64,000 nt of DNA, from contig MKWI01000016.1 in assembly GCA_001899715.1 (NCBI GenBank), positions 310,001 through 374,000 on the forward strand. Reading direction: 5' to 3'. Made by a program: the position numbers and the translations under genes. The notes under the pieces are model-generated. The model had not been told where the DNA came from and did not search any database. It saw only the letters and a program-made list of their open reading frames with translations. Of the stretch, positions 26,927 through 38,551 are shown one piece after another (the first letter of the stretch is position 1; every line of letters starts with the position of its first letter). This DNA comes from Sphingobium sp. 66-54 (GTDB lineage: Bacteria > Pseudomonadota > Alphaproteobacteria > Sphingomonadales > Sphingomonadaceae).

Positions 26927-27691
26927 TCAACGCCCCGCCTGCGGGCCGGGTTCCGTGCCGGCGCGGGCGGCGGAGAGGATGTAGTTCATCGACACATTCT
27001 CTCCCAGCGTGAAGCCGTAGCGCGGATCGGCGCCGATCCCGGCGATGTCGTGGACGGCGAGGTCCTGCGCCTCCAGCAAGCCCGTCACCTCATCGGGGGT
27101 CAGGAACTTGTGCCAGTCGTGCGTGCCCCTGGGGATGCGACCGAGTCCCTCGGCCAGCGTGACGATGGTCAGCCGGGAGAGCGGCGTGCGGTTGGGTGTC
27201 GAGAGGATGAGCAGCCCGTCCGGCTTGAGCAGCCGCGCGACGGCGGCGAGGAACAGCGCGGGATCGGTGACATGCTCGATGACTTCGAGCGTGGTGATGA
27301 GGTCGAAGGGCGGCTCGTCGAGCGCCTCCACTCCGCAGGCGCGATAGTCGATGGTGAGGCCCATGCGCGCGGCGTGGGCGCGCGCGGCGGCGATATTCTC
27401 CGGCGCGGCGTCGATGGCGGTGAGCGTGGCGCCCATGCGGGCCAGCGGCTCGGCGACCAGTCCCGCGCCGCAGCCGATATCCAGCGCGCGCCTGCCGGCC
27501 AGCGGGCGCAGCGCGGCAGGGTCGCCGCCCCAGTGCCGGTCGATCGCCGCGCGGATATAACGCATGCGCACCGGCCCCAGCTTGTGGAGCATCGCGCTGC
27601 TGCCGTGGGGGTCCCACCAATCGGCGGCCTGCGCGCCGAAATGCGCGGCTTCCCTGGGGTCGATCGTCCCGGTTTGCGGCTTGCTTGCCAT
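26927..27691 (-). CDS. ubiG: Ubiquinone biosynthesis O-methyltransferase
   Basis: UbiG carries out both O-methylations of ubiquinone synthesis using S-adenosylmethionine. The 254-residue class I methyltransferase has motif I (L-D-I-G-C-G-A-G-L near residue 70), motif II (T-A-I-D-A-A) and the family strings A-D-W-W-D-P-H-G near residue 24 and M-R-Y-I-R near residue 48. Length is normal for the family. It is divergent from lysC across a 106-base gap; ubiG beside lysC is a recurring alphaproteobacterial arrangement. No sign of truncation. Confidence 0.94.
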   Translation of the reverse strand: MASKPQTGTIDPREAAHFGAQAADWWDPHGSSAMLHKLGPVRMRYIRAAIDRHWGGDPAALRPLAGRRALDIGCGAGLVAEPLARMGATLTAIDAAPENIAAARAHAARMGLTIDYRACGVEALDEPPFDLITTLEVIEHVTDPALFLAAVARLLKPDGLLILSTPNRTPLSRLTIVTLAEGLGRIPRGTHDWHKFLTPDEVTGLLEAQDLAVHDIAGIGADPRYGFTLGENVSMNYILSAARAGTEPGPQAGR

Positions 27692-27797
27692 TGTTGGTCC
27701 CGCTGATTAAGAGGACGCCGGCTCGAAGTCTGGCGACCTCCTCGACGTCCGGTGTTCCAGTCCCCTTGATAGCTGATGAAAGGTGCGCGGCAAGTCC

Positions 27798-29057
27798 ATG
27801 GCGCGAATTGTGATGAAATTTGGCGGCACGTCGATGGCCGGCATGGAGCGCATCCGCAAGGTCGCGGCGCGCGTTCGGCACGAGGTCGGCCGGGGCAACG
27901 AGGTTGCGGTGGTCGTCTCCGCCATGGCTGGCGAGACGGACAGGCTCGTCGGCTTCTGCAAGGAGGCGAGCCCGCTTTACGACACCGCCGAATATGACGT
28001 GGTCGTCGCCTCGGGCGAGCAGGTGACGAGCGGGCTGCTGGCGATGACGCTCAAGGCGATGGGCGTGGATGCGCGGAGCTGGCTGGGCTGGCAACTGCCG
28101 GTGCGCACCATGGGCAACCACAGCAAGGCGCGGATCCACGAGATCGACACCGAGGCGCTGCTCACCGCGATGGGCGGCGGGCAGGTCGCGGTCATTCCGG
28201 GCTTTCAGGGGCAGATGGAGGACGGCCGCGTTTCGACGCTGGGCCGGGGCGGGTCGGATACCTCCGCCGTGGCGGTCGCCGCTGCGATCAAGGCCGACCG
28301 CTGCGATATCTACACCGATGTGGACGGCGTCTATACCACCGATCCGCGCATCGTCAGCCGGGCACGCAAGCTCGACCGGATTACCTATGAGGAAATGCTG
28401 GAGCTGGCGAGCGTCGGCTCCAAGGTGCTGCAAACCCGCTCCGTCGCGCTTGCGATGAAGGAGGGCGTGCGCGTGCAGGTGCTCTCATCGTTCGAGGAAC
28501 CGGGCGACGACCCCGAGCCGGGCACGATGATCGTCAGCGAAGAAGAGATTGAGGACAAGAAGATGGAACGGCAGCTCATCACCGGCATCGCGCACGACAA
28601 GAACGACGCCAAGATCATCGTCACCCGCGTGCCGGACAAGCCGGGCGCGGTGGCCAGCATCTTCGGCCCGCTCGCCGAGGCCAGCATCAATGTCGACATG
28701 ATTATCCAGAACGACAGCAAGGACAAGGCGGAGACGGACGTGACGTTCACCGTGCCGCGCGCCGACCTCGCCCGCGCCGTCGACATCATCGAGGGGCTCA
28801 AGGCGACGATCGGCTTCAACCGCATCATCACCGATCCGGAGGTCGCCAAGATCAGCGTCGTAGGCGTGGGCATGCGGAGCCACGCCGGCGTCGCGGCGCT
28901 GATGTTCAAGACGCTGGCCGACCGCGGCATCAATATCGAGGCGATCTCGACCAGCGAGATCAAGGTCTCGGTGCTGATCGACGAGGACGAGACCGAGCTG
29001 GCCGTGCGCGTGCTCCACACCGCTTACGGGCTGGATGGCGAGCAGCCGGCCGCCTGA
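27798..29057 (+). CDS. lysC: Aspartate kinase, two ACT domains
   Basis: LysC phosphorylates aspartate, the first step toward lysine, threonine, methionine and diaminopimelate. The 419-residue protein opens with M-K-F-G-G-T-S near residue 6, has the S-G-E-Q active-site string near residue 74 and G-R-G-G-S-D-T-S near residue 150. It ends in two ACT domains (about residues 260-410) that bind the feedback inhibitors. ATG 27798 gives the usual N-terminus; a GTG 15 bases earlier is possible. It is divergent from ubiG, and an NMO-like gene and ptsP follow. The partner enzymes hom and dapF are also in this window. Confidence 0.96.
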   Translation: MARIVMKFGGTSMAGMERIRKVAARVRHEVGRGNEVAVVVSAMAGETDRLVGFCKEASPLYDTAEYDVVVASGEQVTSGLLAMTLKAMGVDARSWLGWQLPVRTMGNHSKARIHEIDTEALLTAMGGGQVAVIPGFQGQMEDGRVSTLGRGGSDTSAVAVAAAIKADRCDIYTDVDGVYTTDPRIVSRARKLDRITYEEMLELASVGSKVLQTRSVALAMKEGVRVQVLSSFEEPGDDPEPGTMIVSEEEIEDKKMERQLITGIAHDKNDAKIIVTRVPDKPGAVASIFGPLAEASINVDMIIQNDSKDKAETDVTFTVPRADLARAVDIIEGLKATIGFNRIITDPEVAKISVVGVGMRSHAGVAALMFKTLADRGINIEAISTSEIKVSVLIDEDETELAVRVLHTAYGLDGEQPAA

Positions 29058-29152
29058 TCCAGCGAGAGCGGCGCCTGCGCATTTCTCCTGTCGCCAAGCG
29101 CCGCGAGAGGCTCTATCGGCGAGCGATTGTTGATCTTTCGGATGGAGCAGGC

Positions 29153-30178
29153 ATGAGCGAGACCGATCTGGCGACGGACCGCCTTGCGGCGCTGATGGCG
29201 CGGGGCGCGGCGTTTCTGGGGTGCGAGACCGCGATCATATGCGGGGCGATGAGCTGGGTGTCCGAGCGGCATCTGGTGGCGGCGGTCAGCAATGCCGGCG
29301 CCTTCGGCCTCATTGCCTGCGGGGCGATGACCCCGGAACTGCTGGATGCGGAGATCGCCGGGACGAAAGCGCTTACCGACAAGCCGTTCGGCGTCAACCT
29401 CATCACCATGCACCCGATGCTCATGGAGCTGATCGCGGTCTGCGCGAAGCATGGCGTCGGCCATGTCGTGCTCGCGGGCGGCCTGCCGCCCAAGGGCAGC
29501 ATCGAGGCGATCAAGGCGAGCGGGGCCAGGGTGATCTGCTTCGCGCCCGCGCTGGCGCTGGCGAAGAAGCTCCACCGCTCCGGCGTCGACGCGCTGGTGA
29601 TCGAGGGCATGGAGGCGGGCGGCCATATCGGCCCCGTCGCGACCGGCGTGCTGGCGCAGGAGATTCTCCCCAGCATGGCGAGCGAACTGCCGATCTTCAT
29701 CGCCGGTGGTATCGGCCATGGCGAGGCGATCGCCGCCTATCTGGAGATGGGCGCGGCGGGCGTGCAGCTCGGCACCCGTTTCGCCTGCGCCAGCGAGAGC
29801 ATCGCCCACCCCAATTTCAAGAAAGCCTTCTTCCGCGCCTCCGCCCGCGAGGCGGTGGCGAGCGTGCAGATCGACCCCCGCCTGCCGGTCATTCCCGTGC
29901 GCGCGCTCAAAAATGCCGGGACCGAGGCATTCACCGCCAAGCAGCGCGAGGTCGCCCAGTTGCTCGACGAGGGCAAGCTGGACATGGGCGAGGCGCAGCT
30001 CCAGATCGAGCATTATTGGGCTGGCGCGCTGCGCCGCGCGGTAATCGACGGCGATATCGAGGGCGGCTCGCTGATGGCCGGGCAGTCGGTCGGCATGGTG
30101 ACGCGCGAGGAGCCGGTCGCCGAGATCGTCGCCACGCTGGTGGCGGAAACCCGCGCGGCGCTGGAGCGGCGGCGCTAG
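29153..30178 (+). CDS. Nitronate monooxygenase-like flavoprotein
   Basis: This is a 341-residue FMN-dependent TIM-barrel protein of the 2-nitropropane dioxygenase/enoyl reductase II family. Visible motifs are I-I-C-G-A-M-S-W-V near residue 30, F-G-V-N-L-I near residue 80, G-M-E-A-G-G-H-I-G near residue 155, and the phosphate-binding I-A-G-G-I-G-H-G and G-V-Q-L-G-T-R-F blocks. Members oxidise nitronates, but others are trans-enoyl reductases (FabK) or have unknown substrates. No fatty-acid genes are near, so nitronate detoxification is only the default call. It starts 95 bases after lysC on the same strand. Confidence 0.78.
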   Translation: MSETDLATDRLAALMARGAAFLGCETAIICGAMSWVSERHLVAAVSNAGAFGLIACGAMTPELLDAEIAGTKALTDKPFGVNLITMHPMLMELIAVCAKHGVGHVVLAGGLPPKGSIEAIKASGARVICFAPALALAKKLHRSGVDALVIEGMEAGGHIGPVATGVLAQEILPSMASELPIFIAGGIGHGEAIAAYLEMGAAGVQLGTRFACASESIAHPNFKKAFFRASAREAVASVQIDPRLPVIPVRALKNAGTEAFTAKQREVAQLLDEGKLDMGEAQLQIEHYWAGALRRAVIDGDIEGGSLMAGQSVGMVTREEPVAEIVATLVAETRAALERRR

Positions 30179-30418
30179 GGCGCGTCGCCATTCAGGTCTG
30201 GCGGGCGGCAAAGGGTGGATTTCCGCGCTGGCTGTGCTCACGAGCCTGCTGTCCGCTGCACTCCGGGGCCCTATCCGGCTCGCCGCTCCTCAGAATCGAC
30301 CCGCGGCGGGTTCGGCGAATTGCTTCATTCACCGTACGTACCATGGCTTGCGGCGATCAATCGCGTCGGCCTCACACTTTCTGTTAGCAGGGCGGGCTTG
30401 TTCTGTTAGCGTAGTCAT

Positions 30419-32719
30419 ATGAATGCGACCCGCCGACCCGAGCGATCCTCCAGCACCGCCGTTGTGGCGGCCCGCAAGATATTGCAGCGCCTGCATGAAG
30501 TGATGGCGGCGCGCACGCCCGCGCAGGTCAAGCTCAACCAGATTTGCGAGATTATCGCGAGCGAACTCTCCAGCGAGGTCTGCTCGGTCTATCTGCTGCG
30601 CGAGGGGATGCTGGAGCTGTTCGCCACACGCGGGCTCAAGCAGGAGGCGGTACATGTCACGCGGCTGGCGCTGGGCGAGGGACTCGTCGGTACCATTGCC
30701 GCCAATGTCGAGGCGCTGAACCTGGAGGAAGCCTCCAGCCACCGCGACTTCGCCCACCGTCCGGAGACGGGCGAGGACCTGTTCCGCAGCTTTGCCGGCG
30801 TGCCGATCGTGCGGCGTGAGCGCGCCATCGGCGTGCTGTGCGTGCAGCATCACGATCCGCGCGGCTATGAGGAAGTCGAGGTCGAGGCGTTGCAGACGGT
30901 CGCCATGGTGCTGGCCGAGCTTATCAGCCATGCCGGACTCGTCGACGAGAACCCCGGCGATACCCGGCCGCTGGAGACCGGCGCGACGATTATCTCCGGC
31001 CTGCAGCTCGTGATGGGCATGGGGCGCGGCCACGCCGTGTTCCACCAGCCGCGCATCATCATTGAGCATACCGTGGCCGAGGATATCGAGGTCGAGCGGC
31101 AGCGCGTCTATTCGGCCTTCACGCGGATGCGCGAGCAGATCGACCGTATGGCCGGACAGGCCGAGTTCGGCGTGGACGGCGAGCACAAGGAGGTGCTCGA
31201 AACCTACAAGATGTTCGCCTACGACGAGGGCTGGTCGCGCCGCATCAACGAGGCGATCGACGCGGGCCTGACCGCCGAGGCGGCCATCGAGCGCGTGCAG
31301 CAACGCACCCGCATGCGGATGCGGCAGATCGACGACCCGCTGTTGCAGGACCGCATGCACGATCTGGAGGACCTCTCCAACCGGCTGCTGCGCATCGTTT
31401 CCGGCCAGCTCGGCACGGCGGCGCAGCTTGGCTTGCGGCAGGACACCATCCTCATCGCTCGTAACCTGGGGCCGGCGGAACTGCTCGAATATGACCGGCG
31501 GCGCTTGAAGGGTCTGGTGCTGGAGGAAGGATCGCTCACCGCGCACGTCACCATCGTCGCGCGGGCGATGGGCGTGCCGGTGCTCGGGCGGGTCAAGAAC
31601 ACCCGCCACCTCATCAACGAGGGCGACCTGCTGCTGCTCGACGTCAACCAGAACCGGCTCTACATCCGCCCGTCCGTGCCGATGGACGAGGCGTTCGAGA
31701 GCGGCCTCGCGATCACGCAGAAGCGCCGCGCCGCTTATGCCGCGCTGCGCGACAAGGCGCCGATCACTCGCGACCAGCAGCGCATCGAGCTGATGGTCAA
31801 TGCCGGCCTGCGTGACGATGTCGCCGCGTTGGACGTGACCGGGGCGGACGGTATCGGCCTGTTCCGCACCGAGTTCCAATTCCTCGTCTCAGCCACGCTG
31901 CCGCAGCGCGAGCGCCAGCAGCGCCTCTACCGCGATGTGCTGGATGCGGCGGGCGACCGGCCGGTGATCTTCCGCACCGTCGATATCGGCGGCGACAAGG
32001 CGCTCCCTTATCTGCGCAAGAGCGACAGCGACCAGGAGGAGAACCCGGCGATGGGCTGGCGCGCCCTGCGGCTGGCGCTGGAGCGGGACGGGCTGCTCAA
32101 GGTGCAGGCGCGCGCGCTGATGGAGGCGGCCGCCGGGCGCACGCTCCATGTCATGTTCCCGATGATTTCCGAGCCGTGGGAGCTGATGGAAGCCAAGATG
32201 CTGTTCCAGCGCCAGCATGACTGGCTGGCGCAGCACGGCCGCAAGCTGCCGCGCGCGATCCGCTACGGTGCGATGCTGGAGGTGCCGGCGCTGGCCGAGA
32301 CGCTGGATTTCGTGCTGCCCGAGCTGGATTTCCTCTCCATCGGCACCAACGATCTCACCCAGTTCCTGTTCGCCGCGGACCGCGCCAACCCCAAGCTGGC
32401 GCTGCGCTACGACTGGATGGGCGTGGCCATCCTGCGGTTCATCTCGCGCGTGGTGAAGGCGTGCGAGGGCCATGATGTGACGCTCGGCGTGTGCGGTGAG
32501 ATGGGTGGGCGCACGCTGGAGGCGATGGCGCTGCTCGGCATCGGCATCAGTCGCCTGTCGATCACGCCCGCTTCGGTCGGGCCGGTCAAGGCGATGATCC
32601 GCTCGCTCGATCTGGCGGCGCTGCGCGCTTATTGCGGCGATCTGGTGCAGAGCGGCACGCAGAATTTGCGCGAGCCATTGACCCAATGGGCGAGCGCCCA
32701 CAATGTCGAGATCAACTGA
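30419..32719 (+). CDS. ptsP: PTS-Ntr enzyme I (phosphoenolpyruvate-protein phosphotransferase, GAF-containing)
   Basis: This enzyme takes phosphate from PEP and passes it to NPr in the nitrogen-related PTS, a regulatory chain. The 766-residue protein has a GAF domain (about residues 20-170), the swivelling phosphohistidine domain with the active histidine at residue 376 (S-L-T-A-H-V-T-I-V-A-R-A), and the PEP-binding TIM barrel. The barrel motifs include G-I-G-L-F-R-T-E-F near residue 480 and G-V-C-G-E-M-G near residue 690. GAF-containing length distinguishes it from sugar-type enzyme I. It follows lysC and an NMO-like gene with a 240-base gap. Other PTS-Ntr genes are not here. A link to nitrogen status is known for the family. 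Confidence 0.94.
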   Translation: MNATRRPERSSSTAVVAARKILQRLHEVMAARTPAQVKLNQICEIIASELSSEVCSVYLLREGMLELFATRGLKQEAVHVTRLALGEGLVGTIAANVEALNLEEASSHRDFAHRPETGEDLFRSFAGVPIVRRERAIGVLCVQHHDPRGYEEVEVEALQTVAMVLAELISHAGLVDENPGDTRPLETGATIISGLQLVMGMGRGHAVFHQPRIIIEHTVAEDIEVERQRVYSAFTRMREQIDRMAGQAEFGVDGEHKEVLETYKMFAYDEGWSRRINEAIDAGLTAEAAIERVQQRTRMRMRQIDDPLLQDRMHDLEDLSNRLLRIVSGQLGTAAQLGLRQDTILIARNLGPAELLEYDRRRLKGLVLEEGSLTAHVTIVARAMGVPVLGRVKNTRHLINEGDLLLLDVNQNRLYIRPSVPMDEAFESGLAITQKRRAAYAALRDKAPITRDQQRIELMVNAGLRDDVAALDVTGADGIGLFRTEFQFLVSATLPQRERQQRLYRDVLDAAGDRPVIFRTVDIGGDKALPYLRKSDSDQEENPAMGWRALRLALERDGLLKVQARALMEAAAGRTLHVMFPMISEPWELMEAKMLFQRQHDWLAQHGRKLPRAIRYGAMLEVPALAETLDFVLPELDFLSIGTNDLTQFLFAADRANPKLALRYDWMGVAILRFISRVVKACEGHDVTLGVCGEMGGRTLEAMALLGIGISRLSITPASVGPVKAMIRSLDLAALRAYCGDLVQSGTQNLREPLTQWASAHNVEIN

Positions 32720-32834
32720 CTGCGGCGGGCTATTGACCCGGAGTGGGCATTAACCGCGTTGACACCGTGCGCGATGCCATGAAACATAGCTCCGCCCGAT
32801 GCGGACCGAACAACGGACGAATAGCGGACAAACG

Positions 32835-33704
32835 ATGGCCAAGCAGCCCAAAGCGGCGGAAAATCAGGACGAGGTCGCCCTCCGGAACGCCAGTGCACCC
32901 GAGCGGATGCGCCATGCGCGCGAGGCTGCCGGTCTGACGCTGGAGGATGTCGCGGCGCGCACGCGCGTGCCGATGCGCCACCTCGCTGCGCTGGAGGCGG
33001 GCGATTATCAGGCGCTGCCGGGCACGACCTATGCCGCCGGGTTCTCGCGTGCCTTTGCCCGCGTGGTGGGGCTGGATGAGGCGCCGCTGGTCGCCAAGGT
33101 CCGCGCCGAGATCGACGAGCAGGGCGGCGTCGGTCAGGGGCCTTACGAGATCGAGGAGCCGGTGGACCCGAGCAGCGTGCCGCCGCGCATGCTGGCGTGG
33201 GCGGCCGCCATATTGGTGCTGTTGCTCGCGGGCGGTTACGCGATCTGGCGGATGCAGCTCAATACCCCGCCGACCGACGAGCAGCTCCAGGCCGAGCAGC
33301 GCACCGAGACGCGGATCGCGGATCCCGTCGCGCGTGCCCGCCAGAGCGCACCGGCGGTACAGGCGCCGAGCGGCCCCGTAGTGATGACCGCCGTCAACGA
33401 AGTGTGGCTGCGCATCTACGAGCCGGACGGCAAGCGGTTGTTCGAGGGCACGCTGGCGCAGGGCAAGAGCGTCACCGTGCCGGAGACCGCGCGCGATCCG
33501 ATGATCCTCACCGGCCGGCCGGATGCGCTGTCGGTGACGGTCGGCGGGCAGGCCATTCCGCCGCTGGGAACGGCCGAGCGTACCATTTCCGACGTGCCGG
33601 TGAGCGCCACCGCGCTGCTCGCCCGCAAAGCGGCGCCGGCGGAAGGCGACGATACGCCCGCCCCGGCCGGCAATGCCGCCGCGCCAGCCGCTGCCGGCAC
33701 CTGA
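32835..33704 (+). CDS. RodZ-like protein: helix-turn-helix, one membrane helix, DUF4115 domain
   Basis: The protein has an N-terminal helix-turn-helix (about residues 20-85, with T-L-E-D-V-A-A-R-T-R-V-P and Y-A-A-G-F-S-R-A-F-A), one transmembrane helix (about residues 120-140), an acidic linker and a C-terminal DUF4115 domain. That is the layout of RodZ, which links MreB to the cell-wall machinery. I start at ATG 32835 (289 residues); an in-frame ATG at 32799 would add 12 residues. Neither site has a strong ribosome binding site. It lies between ptsP and cpoB. Transcription-factor activity is possible but unproven for this family. Confidence 0.82.
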   Translation: MAKQPKAAENQDEVALRNASAPERMRHAREAAGLTLEDVAARTRVPMRHLAALEAGDYQALPGTTYAAGFSRAFARVVGLDEAPLVAKVRAEIDEQGGVGQGPYEIEEPVDPSSVPPRMLAWAAAILVLLLAGGYAIWRMQLNTPPTDEQLQAEQRTETRIADPVARARQSAPAVQAPSGPVVMTAVNEVWLRIYEPDGKRLFEGTLAQGKSVTVPETARDPMILTGRPDALSVTVGGQAIPPLGTAERTISDVPVSATALLARKAAPAEGDDTPAPAGNAAAPAAAGT

Positions 33705-33804
33705 TCTCCATCGCGGCTCGGCTCGGCCGGTCGCCATGCAGGGTGCTTTACCCGCGAGCGCGATCGGTTATGGATGCTCTATGCATACACAGGAACGGTT
33801 CACC

Positions 33805-34761
33805 ATGACTGCCATCTCGTATTCCCGCCCCTTTCGCCTGCGCGCTGCTGCCTTGCTCGGCGCTGCTGTGCCCTTGCTGTGGAGCGCCGCCGCGCTGGCC
33901 CAGCCCAAGACGGTCGAAGGGCGGGTCGACCGGCTGGAGCAGGAGATGCGCGCGGTGCAGCGCAAGGTATTCCCCGGCGCGGGCGGGGCGGTGGTCGCGC
34001 CCGAGGTGACGCCGACCACGGCGCCGCCAGTCGTGGCGGGATCGCCTGCCAGCCTGCCGATTGCCGACCTCACCGCGCGGGTGAGCGCCATCGAGGCACA
34101 GCTTGCCCAGATCACCGGGCAGGCGGAGGAGAACGACCATCGCCTGCGCAAGCTGGAGGAAGCCTATGCCAAGCTAACGGCGGCGCCCGCGCTGCCGGCA
34201 GCCGGCGCCCCGGGTGGCGGCGAGGGCGGCGCGGCGCCGCTGCTCTCCACGGCCGGTGCGCCCACGGCACCGCCGCGGCCGGCACAGGGCACGCTCACGG
34301 GGACGGGGGGGCAGTCGATCGTCGCCCGTAACGAGCAGGTCGCAGCGATCGAGCGGCCGAATACCGGCAATGCAGCGCTGGACAGCTACACCTACGGCTA
34401 TCGCTTGTGGGACGCCAAATTCTACCCCGAGGCGCAGGCGCAACTCCAGGCGACAGTCGATAAATATGGCAAGGATGCGGTCGCCAGCCGCGCGCAGAAC
34501 CTGCTCGGCCGCGCCTATCTGGACGATGGCAAGACCGCCACGGCCGCCAAGCTGCTCTACGAGAATTATCGCCTGCGCCCGACCGGCGACCGCGCGGCGG
34601 AGAGCCTCGCATGGGTGGGGGAGGCGCTGATCCGGCTCAACCGCCTCAAGGATGCCTGCCTCGCTTATGACGAGTTGGCCGAGAAGTTCGCCACCGGCAT
34701 GGCGGCCAATGTTCGCGAGATGATGACCAAAGGCCGGGTGCGCGCCAAGTGCGGTGCCTGA
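33805..34761 (+). CDS. cpoB: Cell division coordinator CpoB (YbgF), Tol-Pal associated
   Basis: CpoB is a periplasmic protein that couples Tol-Pal and PBP1B activity during constriction. The 318-residue product has a Sec signal peptide ending A-A-L-A-Q near residue 33, then a short coiled coil (V-D-R-L-E-Q-E-M-R-A-V-Q). A Pro/Ala/Gly-rich linker and C-terminal tetratricopeptide repeats (about residues 190-318) follow. I start at ATG 33805 because AGGA lies ten bases upstream and the signal peptide then begins correctly; ATG 33781 would add eight residues. The tol-pal genes are not in the window. The stop overlaps tilS by eight bases. Confidence 0.85.
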   Translation: MTAISYSRPFRLRAAALLGAAVPLLWSAAALAQPKTVEGRVDRLEQEMRAVQRKVFPGAGGAVVAPEVTPTTAPPVVAGSPASLPIADLTARVSAIEAQLAQITGQAEENDHRLRKLEEAYAKLTAAPALPAAGAPGGGEGGAAPLLSTAGAPTAPPRPAQGTLTGTGGQSIVARNEQVAAIERPNTGNAALDSYTYGYRLWDAKFYPEAQAQLQATVDKYGKDAVASRAQNLLGRAYLDDGKTATAAKLLYENYRLRPTGDRAAESLAWVGEALIRLNRLKDACLAYDELAEKFATGMAANVREMMTKGRVRAKCGA

Positions 34762-35701
34762 CGCGCTGAACGAGCGGCTGCGCGCGGAGACGGAACGGCT
34801 GATCGGCCGCGCTGTCGCGCCCGATGAACGGATCGCCATCGCGGTGTCCGGCGGACCGGACAGCATGGCGCTGCTGGCGGCGGCGAACGCGGCGTGGCCG
34901 GGGCAGGTGGAGGCCGCGACGGTCGATCACGGCCTGCGCGCCGATGCTCGCGCCGAGGCGGAGATGGTGGCGCGCTGGTGCGCCAAGCATGGCGTGCCGC
35001 ACCGCATCCTGACAATCGAGGGCGGCCTTTCCGGCAATCTTCAGGCGGCGGCGCGGGCGGCGCGCTATCGGCTGCTGGACGGGTGGCGCGGCGAGCGTGG
35101 GCTGGCCTGGCTGATGACCGCCCATCAGGCGGACGACCAGATCGAGACGATCCTGCTGCGGCTCAATCGCGGCGCCGGGGTGGGCGGCCTCGCCTCCGTG
35201 CGGGCGCGGCGGGGGGCGCTGCTGCGGCCGCTGCTGGGCGAGCGCCGCGCCACGCTGCGGGCTTATTGTGCCGCTCAGGGTGTCCCCTTCATCGACGATC
35301 CCAGCAATGTCGACGAGCGGTTCGACCGTGCGCGGCTGCGGCAGGCGCTGGCGGGGAGCGATCTGGTCGATCCGGCGGGGTTGGCCCGCTCGGTTGCGGC
35401 GCTGGCGGAGGCCGACAGGGCGCTCGCGTGGATGACCGACCGGATCGCTGCCGACTCGCTCACGGTCGATTCGGGCACGGCGCGGCTTGGGACCGCCGAT
35501 CTGCCGCCCGAGATACTGCGCCGGCTGCTCGTGCGGATGATCGCGGCGGTGAACCCCGAGGCTGAAAAACCGCGCGGCCCGTCGCTCGATCAAGCGCTTG
35601 TTCAACTTTTGGCGGGTAAGATGGTCGCACTGGCCGATTGCACGGTGACGGGCGGAGCGGCGTGGACGGTGCGGCGCGCGCCGCCGCGAAAGTTGCGCTG
35701 A
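34754..35701 (+). CDS. tilS: tRNA(Ile)-lysidine synthase
   Basis: TilS converts C34 of tRNA-Ile(CAU) to lysidine, using lysine and ATP, so that it reads AUA. The 315-residue protein has the PP-loop ATPase motif [11 protein letters not shown] near residue 32 and the follow-on D-H-G-L-R near residue 58. The H-Q-A-D-D-Q-x-E-T motif is near residue 125 and R-P-L-L near residue 155. It starts with GTG overlapping cpoB by eight bases. It lacks the long C-terminal domain of E. coli TilS (432 residues), which is common in alphaproteobacteria. ftsH follows, an order seen widely. Confidence 0.94.
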   Translation: MPDALNERLRAETERLIGRAVAPDERIAIAVSGGPDSMALLAAANAAWPGQVEAATVDHGLRADARAEAEMVARWCAKHGVPHRILTIEGGLSGNLQAAARAARYRLLDGWRGERGLAWLMTAHQADDQIETILLRLNRGAGVGGLASVRARRGALLRPLLGERRATLRAYCAAQGVPFIDDPSNVDERFDRARLRQALAGSDLVDPAGLARSVAALAEADRALAWMTDRIAADSLTVDSGTARLGTADLPPEILRRLLVRMIAAVNPEAEKPRGPSLDQALVQLLAGKMVALADCTVTGGAAWTVRRAPPRKLR

Positions 35702-35753
35702 CCATTGTGTTCCCGGCACGACGCCCTATTTTGAAGCGCGAAAGCGAGTGAAA

Positions 35754-37703
<1,950 letters not shown>

Positions 37704-37733
37704 TCCGCGACCGAACCGACCGCCTGTTTTGAG

Positions 37734-37762
37734 AAAGCCCCGGTCCGGCGATCGGGGCTTTT
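37734..37762 (+). terminator. Terminator downstream of ftsH
   Basis: AAAGCCCCG at 37734-37742 and CGGGGCTTTT at 37753-37762 form a 9-bp stem with a 10-base loop and a short T-rich end. Confidence 0.75.
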
Positions 37763-37809
37763 CGATGGCGCCGCTCCGCCGCGATGGATAGGAAATCGGG
37801 AAGTTTTGG

Positions 37810-38508
37810 ATGTCTGCCATCGTGCCGGTAGCGGGAGAGCATGCCATAAGCATCTATGTCGATGAGAGCGGCAGCCTGCCCGCGGGCGCCATGGTGATGG
37901 CCGGGGTGGAGATCGACAAGGCGGCGGCCGAGCAACTTCTCCAGCGCTTCCGGACAGTTACGGGCTTGCGCGGCGAATTGAAGGGGAGCCGCACCGCGCC
38001 CGTCGAGCGGGCGTTATTCTTCGAGCTGTTGGAGCGGTTCGGTGGCCGGGCGCGCATCTGCGTGGCCGTGGGCGACTTGCACGGGCCGGGGCCGCACCCG
38101 CAGGATTTCGACGTCTATGTGGCGCTGCTTACCCAGATCGTCGAGGAATGGCTGCCCGAGGTGGAGAGCGAGGACGGCGATTGCGCGCGCTTCGTTATCG
38201 ACGCGGGGCGCTACGATGCGCTGGTGCTGGAAAACGTGCGGCGCGATGTGGCGCGGCTGCTGAGCGCCTGCGGATCAGCCACGATGATCGACAGCCGCCG
38301 CTCGCCGGGCGTCCAGATTGCCGATGTGGTGGCGAACAGCTTCTACAATCTCGCCATCGGCTCGGGGCGCGCCGGGCATATCCGGCAGATCGTCGAGCCT
38401 TTCCTCAAGTCCGGCGTGCTGCGGCAGGACCGGCTGCGCGAGATGCCCGCTGCGAGAGAGGCGCACCCCGCACTGCGGAAAAACGCCGGATATCGCCGCC
38501 GCTCCTGA
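37810..38508 (+). CDS. DUF3800-domain protein
   Basis: This protein of 232 residues matches DUF3800, an RNase H-fold-like family of unknown role. The visible family features are I-Y-V-D-E-S-G near residue 14 and the C-terminal V-Q-I-A-D-V-V-A-N-S-F-Y-N near residue 170; in between are acidic residues spaced as in nuclease-like folds. The first Asp-Glu pair and the Asp in Q-I-A-D could form an acidic active site. It is a single gene between the ftsH terminator and a large palindrome. DUF3800 genes often occur in phage and defence neighbourhoods, but nothing of that type is adjacent here. Confidence 0.8.
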   Translation: MSAIVPVAGEHAISIYVDESGSLPAGAMVMAGVEIDKAAAEQLLQRFRTVTGLRGELKGSRTAPVERALFFELLERFGGRARICVAVGDLHGPGPHPQDFDVYVALLTQIVEEWLPEVESEDGDCARFVIDAGRYDALVLENVRRDVARLLSACGSATMIDSRRSPGVQIADVVANSFYNLAIGSGRAGHIRQIVEPFLKSGVLRQDRLREMPAAREAHPALRKNAGYRRRS

Positions 38509-38551
38509 AATCGGGGCTTCGATGCGGGCTTGCTTCGGGTTCATGAACCGA

